Source of the DNA: Pseudomonas sp. LRP2-20
GTDB taxonomy: Bacteria; Pseudomonadota; Gammaproteobacteria; Pseudomonadales; Pseudomonadaceae
DNA length: 64,000 nucleotides
Assembly: GCF_024349685.1 (NCBI RefSeq)
Contig: NZ_AP025944.1
Span: 874,001 to 938,000 of the forward strand
Direction: 5' to 3'
Below the pieces are notes generated by a model. That model was not told the origin of the DNA. It saw nothing but the letters and a program-made list of their open reading frames with translations, and ran no database searches. Of the stretch, positions 54,998-64,000 are shown piece by piece. Position numbers and translations under genes: made by a program. Numbering within the stretch: the stretch's first letter is position 1; each line of letters opens with the position of its first letter.

Positions 54998-57850
54998 ATG
55001 CTCGAGCTCGCCAAAGAGCAGATAGCCATGGGCCAGAAGGCCGCCAACAAGGCCGAGGCGCTAAGCCTGCTGGCGGATCAGCTGGTGGCCGACGGCCTGG
55101 TCGCCGAAGGTTATCTTGACGGCCTGCAGGCGCGCGAAGCGCAAGGCTCGACGTTCCTTGGCCAGGGCATCGCCATCCCGCACGGCACCCCGCAGACCCG
55201 TGAGCTGGTGTTCGCCACGGGCGTGCGCCTGCTGCAGTTCCCCGAAGGCGTGGACTGGGGCGATGGCCAGATCGTCTACCTGGCCATCGGCATTGCCGCC
55301 CGCTCCGATGAACACCTGCGCCTGCTGCAGTTGCTGACCCGTGCCCTCGGCGAAACCGACCTGGCCGAGGCGCTGCGCCGGGCCAGCTCCGCCGAGGCGT
55401 TGCTCAAGTTGCTGCAAGGTGCGCCACAGGCGCTGGCGCTGGACGCGCAACTGGTCGGCCTGAACCTGCCGGCGGAAGATTTCGATGAACTGGCCTGGCG
55501 CGGTGCCCGCCTGCTGCAGCGCGCCGGTTGTGTCGACAGCGGCTTCGCGGCCGTGCTGCAACAGGCCGACCCCCTGCCACTGGGCGAGGGTCTGTGGTGG
55601 CTGCACAGCGAGCGCCAGGTGCGCCAGCCCGGCCTGGCCTTCATCACCCCGCAGCAGCCCCTGCGTTATCGTGACCAGCCGCTCAATGGCCTGTTCTGCC
55701 TGGCCAGCCTCGGCGCGGCCCATCAGGCGCTGCTCGAGCGCCTGTGCGAAGTGTTGATCGAAGGCCGTGGGCAAACGCTCTACCAGGCCACCAGCAGCCG
55801 CGCGGTACTGGAGGTGCTGGGCGGTGAGGCACCGGTAGACTGGCCCAGTGCGCGGGTCGTGCTGGCCAACCCGCATGGGCTGCATGCCCGCCCGGCGAAG
55901 GTCCTGGCGCAACTGGCCAAGGGCTTCGAGGGCGAAATCCGCGTGCGTGTGCTCGACAGCGCGCAGCCGGCGGTGTCGATCAAGAGCCTGAGCAAGCTGC
56001 TCAGCCTGGGCGCCCGTCGCGGCCAGGAACTCGAACTGATGGCAGAACCGACGATTGCCGCCGATGCCTTGCCGGTCCTGTTGGCAGCCATCGAGCAGGG
56101 CCTGGGCGAAGACGTCGAGCCGTTGGCGCAAACGGCCGCAGTGGCCGTTGCCAGCGCAGTCGACGTACTTCAGGCGCCTGCTGCAGGCAGCCGTATCCAG
56201 GGCGTCAGTGCATCCCCCGGTATCGCCAGCGGGCCGGCGCATGTCTGTGTCGAGCGCGAAATCGACTACCCACTGCGCGGCGAGTCGCCAGCCCAGGAGC
56301 GCCTGAAGCTGCGCGGCGCGCTGGATGCCGTCAATGGTGAATTGCAGGCGCTGGTGCAGCGCAGCGACAAGTCGATAGGCGAGATCTTCGTCACCCACCA
56401 GGAAATGCTCGCCGACCCGGCCCTGAGCGACGATGTCGACGTACGCCTGGCCCAGGGCGAAAGTGCGGCAGCGGCCTGGATGGCGGTGATCGAAGCAGCG
56501 GCGCGCCAGCAGGAAGCGCTGCACGATGCGCTGTTGGCCGAGCGTGCTGCCGACCTGCGCGACATTGGCCGCCGGGTGTTGGCCCAGTTGTGTGGCGTGC
56601 AGGCCCAGGCCGAACCTGAACAACCTTACGTACTGGTGATGGGCGAGGTCGGCCCCTCCGATGTCGCCCGCCTGGACCCGGCCCGCGTCGCCGGCATCGT
56701 CACCGCTCACGGCGGTGCCACCGCGCACAGTGCGATCGTCGCCCGCGCCCTGGGCATCCCGGCGGTGGTCGGCGTGGGCCCGGCGATGCTGCTGGTCGAT
56801 TCCGGCACTCCACTGCTGCTCGACGGCCAGCGCGGCGTGGTCAGCGTCGCACCGCCGGCTGATGAACTGCAACGCGCACTGGCCGAGCGTGACCTGCGCG
56901 AACAACGCCTGCAAGCCGCCTGGGCCAAGCGCCATGAGCCGGCCGTGACCCGCGATGGCCATGCCATCGAAGTGTTCGCCAACATCGGCGAGAGCAGCGG
57001 CATCGACAAGGTGGTGGAGCAGGGTGCCGAAGGCGTTGGCCTGCTGCGCACCGAGCTGATATTCATGGCCCATTCCCAGGCACCCGACGTGCCTACCCAG
57101 GAAGCGGAGTACCGCCGGGTGCTCGATGGCCTCGGCGGCCGGCCACTGGTGGTGCGCACCCTCGATGTGGGGGGCGACAAGCCATTGCCGTACTGGCCGA
57201 TCGCCGCCGAGGAAAACCCGTTCCTTGGCGTGCGCGGCGTGCGCCTGACCCTGCAACGCCCGCAGATCATGGAAGACCAGCTGCGCGCCTTGCTGCGTGC
57301 CGCCGATCAGCGGCCCCTGCGCATCATGTTCCCCATGGTCGGGCAGGTGCACGAGTGGCGTGAGGCGCGGGCCATGGTCGAGCGCCTGCGCCTGGAAATC
57401 CCGGTCGCCGACCTGCAAGTCGGGATCATGGTCGAAGTGCCGTCCGCCGCCCTGCTGGCGCCGCAACTGGCCCGCGAAGTGGACTTCTTCAGCATCGGCA
57501 CCAACGACCTGACCCAGTACACCCTGGCCATTGACCGTGGTCACCCGAGCCTTTCCGCCCAGGCCGACGGCCTGCACCCGGCGGTGCTGAGCCTGATCGA
57601 CATGACCGTGCGCGCCGCCCACGCCGAGGGCAAGTGGGTCGGTGTTTGTGGCGAACTGGCCGGCGACCCGCAGGCGGTGGCCGTGCTGCTGGGCCTGGAT
57701 GTGGACGAGCTGAGCGTGGCTGCCCGCAGCATTGCCGAAGTCAAAGCCCTGGTGCGCCAGGCTGATCACCAAACGGCCCGCGCCCTGGCGCGCGAGGCCT
57801 TGCAACAGGACAGCGCCGCGGCGGTTCGCGCGCTGGTGGAGCGTTACTGA
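54998..57850 (+). CDS. fruB: PTS fructose EIIA-HPr-EI fusion protein FruB
   Basis: This 950-residue cytoplasmic protein combines three phosphotransfer domains. EIIA-Fru is at residues ~1-145 with the active His in GQGIAIPHGTP (His62). HPr is at ~285-370 with NPHGLHARP (His296). Enzyme I is at ~400-950 with GGATAHSAIV (His577) and the PEP-binding signature FSIGTNDLTQYTLAIDRGH. It passes phosphate from PEP to FruA. Between EIIA and HPr (~145-280) is a linker of less clear type. AAGGAG precedes ATG 54998. First gene of fruBKA. Confidence 0.97.
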   Translation: MLELAKEQIAMGQKAANKAEALSLLADQLVADGLVAEGYLDGLQAREAQGSTFLGQGIAIPHGTPQTRELVFATGVRLLQFPEGVDWGDGQIVYLAIGIAARSDEHLRLLQLLTRALGETDLAEALRRASSAEALLKLLQGAPQALALDAQLVGLNLPAEDFDELAWRGARLLQRAGCVDSGFAAVLQQADPLPLGEGLWWLHSERQVRQPGLAFITPQQPLRYRDQPLNGLFCLASLGAAHQALLERLCEVLIEGRGQTLYQATSSRAVLEVLGGEAPVDWPSARVVLANPHGLHARPAKVLAQLAKGFEGEIRVRVLDSAQPAVSIKSLSKLLSLGARRGQELELMAEPTIAADALPVLLAAIEQGLGEDVEPLAQTAAVAVASAVDVLQAPAAGSRIQGVSASPGIASGPAHVCVEREIDYPLRGESPAQERLKLRGALDAVNGELQALVQRSDKSIGEIFVTHQEMLADPALSDDVDVRLAQGESAAAAWMAVIEAAARQQEALHDALLAERAADLRDIGRRVLAQLCGVQAQAEPEQPYVLVMGEVGPSDVARLDPARVAGIVTAHGGATAHSAIVARALGIPAVVGVGPAMLLVDSGTPLLLDGQRGVVSVAPPADELQRALAERDLREQRLQAAWAKRHEPAVTRDGHAIEVFANIGESSGIDKVVEQGAEGVGLLRTELIFMAHSQAPDVPTQEAEYRRVLDGLGGRPLVVRTLDVGGDKPLPYWPIAAEENPFLGVRGVRLTLQRPQIMEDQLRALLRAADQRPLRIMFPMVGQVHEWREARAMVERLRLEIPVADLQVGIMVEVPSAALLAPQLAREVDFFSIGTNDLTQYTLAIDRGHPSLSAQADGLHPAVLSLIDMTVRAAHAEGKWVGVCGELAGDPQAVAVLLGLDVDELSVAARSIAEVKALVRQADHQTARALAREALQQDSAAAVRALVERY

Positions 57851-58797
57851 TGGCCAAGATCCTCACCCTGACCCTGAACCCGGCGCTGGATATCACCGTC
57901 AGCCTCGATGCCTTGCGCCCGGGGCACGTCAACCGTGCCCAGGCCCAGCAAAGTCACGCGGCGGGTAAAGGCCTGAACGTGGCCCAGGTGCTCGCCGACC
58001 TGGGCCACAGCGTTACGGTCGGGGGCTTTCTGGGCCGCGACAACCCGCAACCGTTCGAGGCACTGATCGCCCGGCGCGGTTTTGCCGACTGCTTCGTGCG
58101 GGTGGCCGGTGAAACCCGCAGCAACCTCAAGCTGGTCGAGGCCGACGGCCGGGTCACCGACATCAACGGGCAGGGCCCGGAAGTCGACCAAGCCGCCCGC
58201 GCCGGGTTGCTGCACCGCCTGGCGCAGGTGGCGCCAGGGCACGACGCGGTGGTCGTGGCCGGTAGCCTGCCGCGCGGTATCAGCCCTGAGTGGTTCCGCC
58301 AGTTGCTCGAGCAGTTGCAGGCACAAGGGCTGAAAGTGGCCCTCGACAGCAGTGGCGACGCGTTGCGTGCCGGGCTGCAGAGCGCGCCATGGCTGGTCAA
58401 ACCCAATACCGAAGAGCTGGGCGAAGTGCTCGGCCTGGTCGTGCAGACCGCCGCCGAGCAGCGCGCCGCTGCCGAGCAACTGCTGGCCAGTGGTATCGAG
58501 CATGTGGTGGTTTCGGCGGGCGAGCAGGGCGTCAGCTGGTTTACCGCCGGCCAGGCGCTACAGGCGCGGCCGCCGCAGGTGCGAGTTGCCAGCACCGTGG
58601 GCGCGGGTGATTCGCTGGTCGCCGGTATGGTCCACGGCCTGCTGGCAGGGGAATGCCCACAGCAGACCTTGCGCCGAGCCACGGCCATCGCGGCGCAGGC
58701 CGTGACCCAGGTCGGCTTCGGCATCAGCGACCGCGAGCAACTGGCGCACCTGGAAGCCGCCGTGCAACTGACAGAACAACAAGAGGGTTGCCGATGA
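57850..58797 (+). CDS. fruK: 1-phosphofructokinase
   Basis: This 315-residue PfkB-family sugar kinase turns fructose-1-phosphate into fructose-1,6-bisphosphate. The N-terminal signature HAAGKGLNVAQVLADLG, the VVAGSLPRG stretch and the C-terminal active-site motif VGAGDSLVAGMVHG with catalytic Asp are complete. Its ATG overlaps the fruB stop by one base and its stop overlaps fruA by four, so the operon is tightly coupled. By removing fructose-1-phosphate it also lowers the Cra inducer. Confidence 0.96.
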   Translation: MAKILTLTLNPALDITVSLDALRPGHVNRAQAQQSHAAGKGLNVAQVLADLGHSVTVGGFLGRDNPQPFEALIARRGFADCFVRVAGETRSNLKLVEADGRVTDINGQGPEVDQAARAGLLHRLAQVAPGHDAVVVAGSLPRGISPEWFRQLLEQLQAQGLKVALDSSGDALRAGLQSAPWLVKPNTEELGEVLGLVVQTAAEQRAAAEQLLASGIEHVVVSAGEQGVSWFTAGQALQARPPQVRVASTVGAGDSLVAGMVHGLLAGECPQQTLRRATAIAAQAVTQVGFGISDREQLAHLEAAVQLTEQQEGCR

Positions 58798-60524
58798 ACA
58801 TTGCCATTGTCACCGCCTGCCCCAATGGGCAGGTGTCCAGCGTGCTCAGTGCCCGCCTGCTGGCAGCTGCCGCCCAGCGCCGCGGCTGGAGCACCAGTGT
58901 CGAGGTACAGGATGCCGAACATCCCGAGCGCCAGCTGACGCCGGCGCAGATTGCCGAGGCCGATTGGGTGCTGGTGGTCAGTACCGGCCCGGTTGAGCTT
59001 GCGCGCTTCGCCGGCAAGCGTGTGTACCAGAGCACCCCGGCGCAGGCCCTGGCCGACCGTGAGGGCTTCCTCGACGAGGCGGCGGGCAAGGCCGAAGTGC
59101 TGGCTGCCCAAGCGCTCGGCACGGTGCCTTCAGCGGCGGTACGCATTGTTGCGGTTACCGCCTGCCCGACGGGCGTGGCGCATACCTTCATGGCTGCCGA
59201 AGCCCTGCAACAGGCGGCGCAACAGTTGGATTACCAGCTCACCGTCGAGACCCAGGGCTCGGTCGGTGCACGCAACCCGCTGTCAGCCCAGGCCATTGCC
59301 GAGGCCGATGTGGTGCTGCTGGCCGCCGACATCGAGGTGCCGACGGCACGCTTTGCCGGCAAGCGTATCTACCGCTGCGGCACCGGTATCGCCCTCAAGC
59401 AGGCGCGTGCGACCTTGGAAAAAGCCCTGGCCGAGGCCAAGGTCGAAAGTGCCGCGGACCCTGCCTCGGCGGCGCCGGCCAAGGCTGAGAAAAGCGGCGT
59501 CTACAAGCACTTGCTGACCGGTGTTTCGTTCATGTTGCCGATGGTGGTGGCCGGTGGTTTGCTGATCGCGCTGTCGTTCGTCTTCGGCATCGAAGCCTAC
59601 AAGCAACCGGGTACCTTGCCTGCCGCGCTGATGCAGATTGGGGGCGAGGCGGCGTTCAAGTTGATGGTGCCGCTGCTCGCGGGTTACATCGCCTGGTCCA
59701 TCGCCGACCGACCGGGGCTGGCGCCGGGCATGATCGGGGGCTTGTTGGCCAGCACCTTGGGTGCCGGTTTCATCGGTGGCATCGTCGCCGGCTTTCTCGC
59801 CGGCTACAGCGCCAAGGCCATCGCCCGCTGGGCCCGCCTGCCGAGCAGCCTGGATGCGCTCAAGCCAATCCTGATCATCCCGCTGCTGGCCAGCCTGTTC
59901 ACCGGCCTGGTGATGATCTACGTGGTCGGCCAGCCAGTGGCGGCCATGCTCGAAGGGCTGACGCATTTCCTCGACAGCATGGGCACCACCAACGCCATCC
60001 TGCTCGGGCTGCTGCTGGGCGGGATGATGTGCGTCGACCTCGGCGGGCCGATCAACAAGGCCGCCTATGCCTTCTCGGTGGGGCTGCTGGCGTCTTCCAG
60101 CTATGCACCGATGGCGGCGACCATGGCCGCCGGCATGGTGCCGCCGATCGGGCTGGGCATCGCCACCTTCCTGGCCCGGCGCAAGTTCGCCCAGAGCGAG
60201 CGCGAGGCGGGCAAGGCGGCGTTGGCGCTGGGGCTGTGCTTCATTTCCGAAGGGGCTATCCCGTTTGCTGCCAAGGACCCGCTGCGGGTGATCCCGGCGA
60301 GCATTGCCGGTGGCGCCTTGACCGGTGCGCTGTCGATGTACTTCGGATGCAAGCTGATGGCGCCGCATGGTGGGCTGTTCGTGCTGCTGATCCCCAATGC
60401 GATCAACCATGCGCTGTTGTATCTGCTGGCGATTGTGGCGGGGAGCCTGGTGACGGCGGTGGTGTACGCGCTGATCAAGAAGAGCGAGCGGGTGGAGTTG
60501 GCGGTGGCGCCAGTGAAAGCTTAA
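58794..60524 (+). CDS. fruA: PTS fructose transporter EIIBC FruA
   Basis: This 576-residue transporter has a degenerate N-terminal EIIB' domain (MNIAIVTACPNGQ, Cys9), an active EIIB domain with VTACPTGVAHTFMAAEAL (Cys124), and a C-terminal membrane EIIC with about ten helices and the GGPINKAAYAFSVG and SEGAIPFAAKDP motifs. It imports fructose as fructose-1-phosphate using phosphate from FruB. It is the last gene of fruBKA, and a REP pair follows. Domain order matches E. coli FruA. Confidence 0.96.
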   Translation: MNIAIVTACPNGQVSSVLSARLLAAAAQRRGWSTSVEVQDAEHPERQLTPAQIAEADWVLVVSTGPVELARFAGKRVYQSTPAQALADREGFLDEAAGKAEVLAAQALGTVPSAAVRIVAVTACPTGVAHTFMAAEALQQAAQQLDYQLTVETQGSVGARNPLSAQAIAEADVVLLAADIEVPTARFAGKRIYRCGTGIALKQARATLEKALAEAKVESAADPASAAPAKAEKSGVYKHLLTGVSFMLPMVVAGGLLIALSFVFGIEAYKQPGTLPAALMQIGGEAAFKLMVPLLAGYIAWSIADRPGLAPGMIGGLLASTLGAGFIGGIVAGFLAGYSAKAIARWARLPSSLDALKPILIIPLLASLFTGLVMIYVVGQPVAAMLEGLTHFLDSMGTTNAILLGLLLGGMMCVDLGGPINKAAYAFSVGLLASSSYAPMAATMAAGMVPPIGLGIATFLARRKFAQSEREAGKAALALGLCFISEGAIPFAAKDPLRVIPASIAGGALTGALSMYFGCKLMAPHGGLFVLLIPNAINHALLYLLAIVAGSLVTAVVYALIKKSERVELAVAPVKA

Positions 60525-60541
60525 AGCTATCTGTTGGCCTT

Positions 60542-60645
60542 GCTGGCCTCTTCGCGGGTAAACCCGCTCCCACAGGATTTGTGCAGGTCTGAAGATTGCG
60601 CGATCCCTGTGGGAGCGGGTTTACCCGCGAAGAGGCCGGTACAGG
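60542..60645. repeat. Inverted pair of REP elements
   Basis: Two facing REP cores (gctggcctcttcgcgggtaa and its complement) with a ~35-base spacer separate fruA (+) from the DUF3820 gene (-). Confidence 0.87.
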
Positions 60646-60867
60646 CTAGCGCTGATGCTTCTGCCGCAAGGGCACCAGCAGGTCGGCCAGGCCGTTATGG
60701 TCGACCTCATGCATCAACGCCAGCAACCCGCCCAACTCTCCTGCCGGAAAGCCCTTGCGCGCAAACCATGCCAGATAGTCGCCCGGCAAGTCGGCAATGA
60801 TCCGCCCCTGGTACTTGCCAAAGGGCATGGTGCGGGTAACCAGCAGTTCGAGCATTTCCGGTTTCAT
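60646..60867 (-). CDS. DUF3820 family protein
   Basis: This 73-residue soluble protein has the DUF3820 core MPFGKYQGRIIADLPGDYL followed by AWFARKGFPAGELG, which resembles the small quorum/exonuclease-associated family. Function is unknown. ATG 60867 begins the conserved core; the frame is open to 60972, and that longer version would add a hydrophobic stretch (TALCMIAAWVLVQIAVWSAL) with no known role, so the short form is preferred. It stands between fruA and the DUF2383 gene. Confidence 0.8.
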   Translation of the reverse strand: MKPEMLELLVTRTMPFGKYQGRIIADLPGDYLAWFARKGFPAGELGGLLALMHEVDHNGLADLLVPLRQKHQR

Positions 60868-61068
60868 CGACGAAGCCTGGCAGTGAATGAGCGCCGACCA
60901 TACTGCAATCTGCACGAGCACCCAAGCGGCAATCATGCATAACGCCGTTTTCAGGTTTCCTCTTGAGATCACTAACCTATTGTTTTTAAAAGTTTTATTT
61001 TAGTTGTGCGGTTTGGCATGAAGGCTGCTCCAGTACAAGTGAATATCACCTGCCAAGGAGTTCGTGCC

Positions 61069-61545
61069 ATGAGCAACCCCAACAAAGACGTGATCGACGT
61101 ACTGAACGACCTGATCGAGTACAGCAAGGATGGCGAAAAAGGCTTCAAAGCCTCGGCCGATGATGTCAAAAACCCCGAACTGAAGGCGTTCTTCGTCCAG
61201 CGTGCCGGAGAGTGCGCCAATGCCGCCAGCGAGTTGCAGAGCGAAGTACGCCGATTGGGTGGAGATCCGGAAACCTCCACCAGCATCAGCGGCGACCTGC
61301 ACCGTGGCTGGGTCAACCTCAAATCGATGGTCACCGGCAAGGATGAGGAAGCGGTGCTCAACGAAGTTGAGCGTGGTGAAGACCATGCCCTCAAGGCCTA
61401 CAAGGAAGCACGTGAGAAACTGGTCAAGCTTGGCCGCCAGGCCAGTGATCAGAGCTATGCGCTGGTTGAGAAACAGCTGCAGGGTGTGCAGCGTAACCAC
61501 GACCAGGTGAAGGCACTGCGCAACGCCGCCCGCGCCCGTTCCTAG
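61069..61545 (+). CDS. PA2169-family four-helix-bundle protein (DUF2383)
   Basis: This 158-residue soluble, charged, helical protein starts MSNPNKDVIDVLNDLIEYSK and has the DUF2383 pattern with Glu/His positions (QRAGECANAASELQSEVRRL, NEVERGEDHALKAYKEA) typical of a ferritin-like bundle. Members are often stress- or stationary-phase induced; metal binding is possible but not shown. AAGGAG lies 8 bases before ATG 61069. Its end overlaps the end of the convergent GGDEF gene by four bases. Confidence 0.88.
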   Translation: MSNPNKDVIDVLNDLIEYSKDGEKGFKASADDVKNPELKAFFVQRAGECANAASELQSEVRRLGGDPETSTSISGDLHRGWVNLKSMVTGKDEEAVLNEVERGEDHALKAYKEAREKLVKLGRQASDQSYALVEKQLQGVQRNHDQVKALRNAARARS

Positions 61546-63038
61546 TCCATCGGCCCCTCGACCCGGTTGCGGCCATTGGCCTTGGCCCGGTAGAGCGCTT
61601 CGTCCGCGGCACCCAGCACCTGTGTCAGGTCTTGCTGGGTGCCGGGGATGTAGACCCCGACGCCAATGCTCACTGTCACCGAGTGAGCATCATCGGCAAA
61701 CGGTGCCAGCGCCTCGACCTGGGCACGAATGCGCTCGGCCAGTAGCAGCGCGCCGGCCAGTTCGGTTTCCGGCAGGATCACCTGAAATTCTTCTCCGCCG
61801 TAGCGTGCAGCCAGGTCTGCCGGGCGCCGGATACACCGCTCCAGTGTACTGGCGACCTCGCGCAACGCGTGGTCCCCTCCCGCGTGGCCATGGCGCTGGT
61901 TGAATGCCTTGAAATGATCCACATCCACCATCAGTACCGCCAGCGGCTTGCGGTTGCGCTGCGCGCGTGACCATTCCTGTCGCAACACCTGGTCCAGCCG
62001 GCGACGGTTGGCCAGGCCGGTCAGGCTGTCGGTGGCGGCCAGGGTCGCCAGGCCCAGTTCGGCTTCGTGGCGGCGGCGCAGTTCGCGGCCCAGCAGCAAG
62101 GTCAGCCAGAGAATGCCGATACACAGCACCCCTGTGGCGACGCTGACCAGAATGGCCGTGCGCCGCCATGACTGGAACACTTCGTCGGCGGAGTGCACCA
62201 CCAGTACGATCAGCGGCAGGTCGGCGACCTGGGCGAAGGTGTACATGCGCTGGGAAGGGGAGCTGCCAGAGCGGGCGGTGAAGCTGCCGCTGTGCTCGCT
62301 GAGAATGCGCTTGAAGTTTGGGCGTTCGCCGTAATAGCTGCCGATTGCCGAATCCTCTGGGCTTGCAGGTTCCCGGGCGAGCAGCTGGCCGTTGGTATTG
62401 AACAGGTTGATGCTGCTTTCATCGCCGATATCCAGACGGCGGAACAACTCACTGAAGTACGACAGGCGCAGAGCCCCGGCGGCCAATCCGGCAAATTCGC
62501 CGTGCGGGCCATTGATGCGTCGGCTGAAACTGATGCACCAGTCCATGTTACCCAGCTTGGCCTTGAAGGGCGGCCCCACCAGCAAACCCAGGTTTGGATC
62601 ATGCTGGTGTGCCTGGAAAAAGACGCTGTCGGCGAAGCTGGCCTTGGGGGGGACGGGGCTGCTGGAGTCCCCGACCACATTGCCATCCTTGTCCAGCCAC
62701 AGCACATTACCGCGCTTGCGGTCGACGAAGGCTTCATTGAACAGCAGATGCTGGCGCAGCGGGCCGGAGATCTCCGGCAGTTCCTTGCGGCTGACCGCCC
62801 AGATCAGGCCTTTTAGCGAGTGGTCGTAGAGTTCGACATTGCGCAGGATGTCGCTTTCGATCAGCTGGACGATGTTGTTCGAGGAGCGGATGGCCGATTG
62901 CTCCACACTGTCGCGCTCGCGGGCCAGCAGGTAGCTGACGATGGCCACGATGGCGAGCACGGCAAGGCAACTGCCCAGGTTGAGGATCAGCTCGGGGTGC
63001 GACCTGTAGAGTGCGAAACGCGAAGATCGAGTGGGCAT
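61542..63038 (-). CDS. Membrane diguanylate cyclase (Cache-GGDEF)
   Basis: This 498-residue protein has an N-terminal helix (LILNLGSCLAVLAIVAIVSY, ~17-38), a periplasmic PDC/Cache-type sensor region (~40-285), a second helix (ILVSVATGVLCIGILWLTLL) and a C-terminal GGDEF domain. DSLTGLANRRRLD begins the GGDEF domain and the active loop is intact as GGEEF. An inhibitory RxxD site (RPAD) lies five residues before it. It should make c-di-GMP with product inhibition. Start uncertain: ATG 63038 or 63080. Confidence 0.9.
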   Translation of the reverse strand: MPTRSSRFALYRSHPELILNLGSCLAVLAIVAIVSYLLARERDSVEQSAIRSSNNIVQLIESDILRNVELYDHSLKGLIWAVSRKELPEISGPLRQHLLFNEAFVDRKRGNVLWLDKDGNVVGDSSSPVPPKASFADSVFFQAHQHDPNLGLLVGPPFKAKLGNMDWCISFSRRINGPHGEFAGLAAGALRLSYFSELFRRLDIGDESSINLFNTNGQLLAREPASPEDSAIGSYYGERPNFKRILSEHSGSFTARSGSSPSQRMYTFAQVADLPLIVLVVHSADEVFQSWRRTAILVSVATGVLCIGILWLTLLLGRELRRRHEAELGLATLAATDSLTGLANRRRLDQVLRQEWSRAQRNRKPLAVLMVDVDHFKAFNQRHGHAGGDHALREVASTLERCIRRPADLAARYGGEEFQVILPETELAGALLLAERIRAQVEALAPFADDAHSVTVSIGVGVYIPGTQQDLTQVLGAADEALYRAKANGRNRVEGPMD

Positions 63039-63130
63039 GCGCGCTACTGCTGAGGCAGGGCCATTTGCGGCGGGCGACATTCTAGGGAAGCGTGGATTGT
63101 CGGACAAGATTTGTCCGACGGAAATACGCA

Positions 63131-63253
63131 GGGGGCTGCTTTGCAGCCCATCGCCGGCAAGCTCGGCTCCCACAGGTATTTCACCGCCCTTGAGGCCTGT
63201 GGTGTCCTGGTGGGAGCCGCGCTTGCCGGCGAAACGAGGGCAAAGCCCTCGCC
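63131..63253. repeat. Second-class palindromic repeat
   Basis: The element reads ggggctgctttgcagcccat, cgccggcaagctcggctcccac, a spacer, and an inverted copy (gggagccgcgcttgccggcg, gagggcaaagccctc). It follows the upstream region of the GGDEF gene and precedes the end of the porin gene. Confidence 0.78.
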
Positions 63254-63265
63254 AGCGGTCTCAGG

Positions 63266-64000
63266 TCAGAAGATGTTCAGTGGGTAATCGACGATCACAC
63301 GCACTTCATCGTTGTCGCTGTTGCTGTCGATCGAGGCATAACCCTGGCTGCCACGGTGGGTGGCATAGCGCAGTTGCACCGCCAGATCCTTCAGGTCGCC
63401 TTCCTGGAACACATATTTCACATCCATGTCGCGCTCCCAGTGCATGGCGTTCTTGCCATCGGCGCGGTAGTAGTCGTAGTGGCTGGTGTCCTGGGTGGCC
63501 TTGGTCAGGTCTGCCTCACCGCGCGAGTACGACAGCGAGGTGCTCAGGCCCGGAATACCGATACCGGCGAAGTTGTAGTCGTACTGCAGCTTCCACGAAC
63601 GCTCGTTGGGGGCGTTGAAGTCCGAGTACATGCGCGAGTTGTCCAGGTACACGCTGTCGCCCAGGTTGATGTAGTCGAACGGCGTGTTGCCGTTGACCCG
63701 CTGGTAGGCGGCGGTGACGCTGTGGTAACCGGCGTTGACCGTGAAGTGCAGGCTGTAGGTGTTGTTGTCGATCTTGCCCAGCAGCGCCTGGCCGGTGTCC
63801 TGGGTGTGGTAGAAGTGCACGCCCGGGTTGAGGCTGACCAGGTCGTTGACCACGTAGGTGTAGTCGAAGTCGGCGTAGTACTGGTTCCAGACGTCCTTGA
63901 GCTCGGCCGCATACAGGTTGGCGGTGACGTTCTCGGTACCGCTCCACGCGGCGCCTGCCCAGTTCAGGTGCTTGCTGGTCTGGCCCTGCATGTCGCCGTA
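63266..64000 (-). CDS. OprD-family outer-membrane porin, 3' part only
   Basis: About 245 C-terminal residues are visible; the start lies beyond the window. The sequence is a run of amphipathic beta strands with OprD-type segments: [19 protein letters not shown] ([13 protein letters not shown]), [19 protein letters not shown], and the closing strand [13 protein letters not shown] with terminal Phe. OprD porins bring in amino acids, aromatic acids or other small anions; which substrate cannot be told. It lies upstream of the DGC gene's repeat, on the minus strand. Confidence 0.88.
   Translation of the reverse strand, partial: YGDMQGQTSKHLNWAGAAWSGTENVTANLYAAELKDVWNQYYADFDYTYVVNDLVSLNPGVHFYHTQDTGQALLGKIDNNTYSLHFTVNAGYHSVTAAYQRVNGNTPFDYINLGDSVYLDNSRMYSDFNAPNERSWKLQYDYNFAGIGIPGLSTSLSYSRGEADLTKATQDTSHYDYYRADGKNAMHWERDMDVKYVFQEGDLKDLAVQLRYATHRGSQGYASIDSNSDNDEVRVIVDYPLNIF

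Noticed and set aside
55061..57805. 914-codon open frame antisense to fruB
   Set aside because: The complement of a well-identified PTS gene; no ribosome site or known domain.

Overview
The window is chromosomal DNA of a fluorescent Pseudomonas, almost certainly of the P. putida group. Three things support this. Gene order matches what I recall of the P. putida KT2440 chromosome (phrB/merR light locus, hemH, uraA-upp, hpt, mqo, alkK-like ligase, DUF1302/DUF1329/LuxR, pta, slyD, trxB, nadC, ampDE, fruR-fruBKA). GC is high with strong third-position bias. Intergenic regions carry the species-typical 35-bp REP repeat, usually as inverted pairs. No tRNA, rRNA, CRISPR array, transposase or integrase was seen.

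Layout. 1-264: 3' end of a PagL-like lipid A deacylase. 391-5471: a minus-strand light-response locus (FAD oxidoreductase, DUF523/DUF1722 protein, MerR/LitR-type regulator, photolyase, degenerate SDR) with TGTACA-N12-TGTAYA-like operators. 5658-11703: epimerase, hemH, uraA/upp, hpt, wbuC-like cupin and small proteins. 11870-19747: mqo, YajG lipoprotein, acyltransferase, small zinc-ribbon/DUF2007 genes, SRAP protease, M48 lipoprotein, and a GDT1-family Mn exporter behind a yybP-ykoY Mn riboswitch. 19997-30415: rsmC, a hydroxyacid dehydrogenase, an acyl-CoA ligase, and a DUF1302-DUF1329 pair followed by a MalT-like LuxR activator. 30591-32887: a response-regulator/TPR protein overlapping a sensorless histidine kinase. 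33228-42273: MBL hydrolase, OmpA lipoprotein, pta, DUF3565, slyD, glutathione peroxidase, OYE, glycosyltransferase and a BdlA-like soluble chemoreceptor.

42292-43716 is the accessory island. It holds a ~240-bp perfect-armed palindromic element (a second copy lies at 32922-33167), then an orphan Ntox15 (Tde1-type DNase) toxin tip with no delivery domain, then its GAD-like/DUF1851 immunity gene, both AT-richer than the surroundings. 43761-50654: cysZ, trxB, nadC, DUF1631 and ampD-ampE. 50790-52802: a membrane chemoreceptor. 52926-60524: tatD and fruR (cra), divergent from the fructose PTS operon fruBKA with a Cra operator. 60646-64000: DUF3820, a DUF2383 four-helix protein, a Cache-GGDEF diguanylate cyclase and the 3' part of an OprD porin.

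Most of the window is ordinary core chromosome. The parts most worth a second look are the toxin/immunity remnant abutting the palindromic element, the palindromic element itself, the light-response operators, and the predicted expression platform of the Mn riboswitch. Start codons were moved from the longest frame wherever a ribosome-binding site or family alignment called for it. Family names come from recognising motifs by eye; no search was run.
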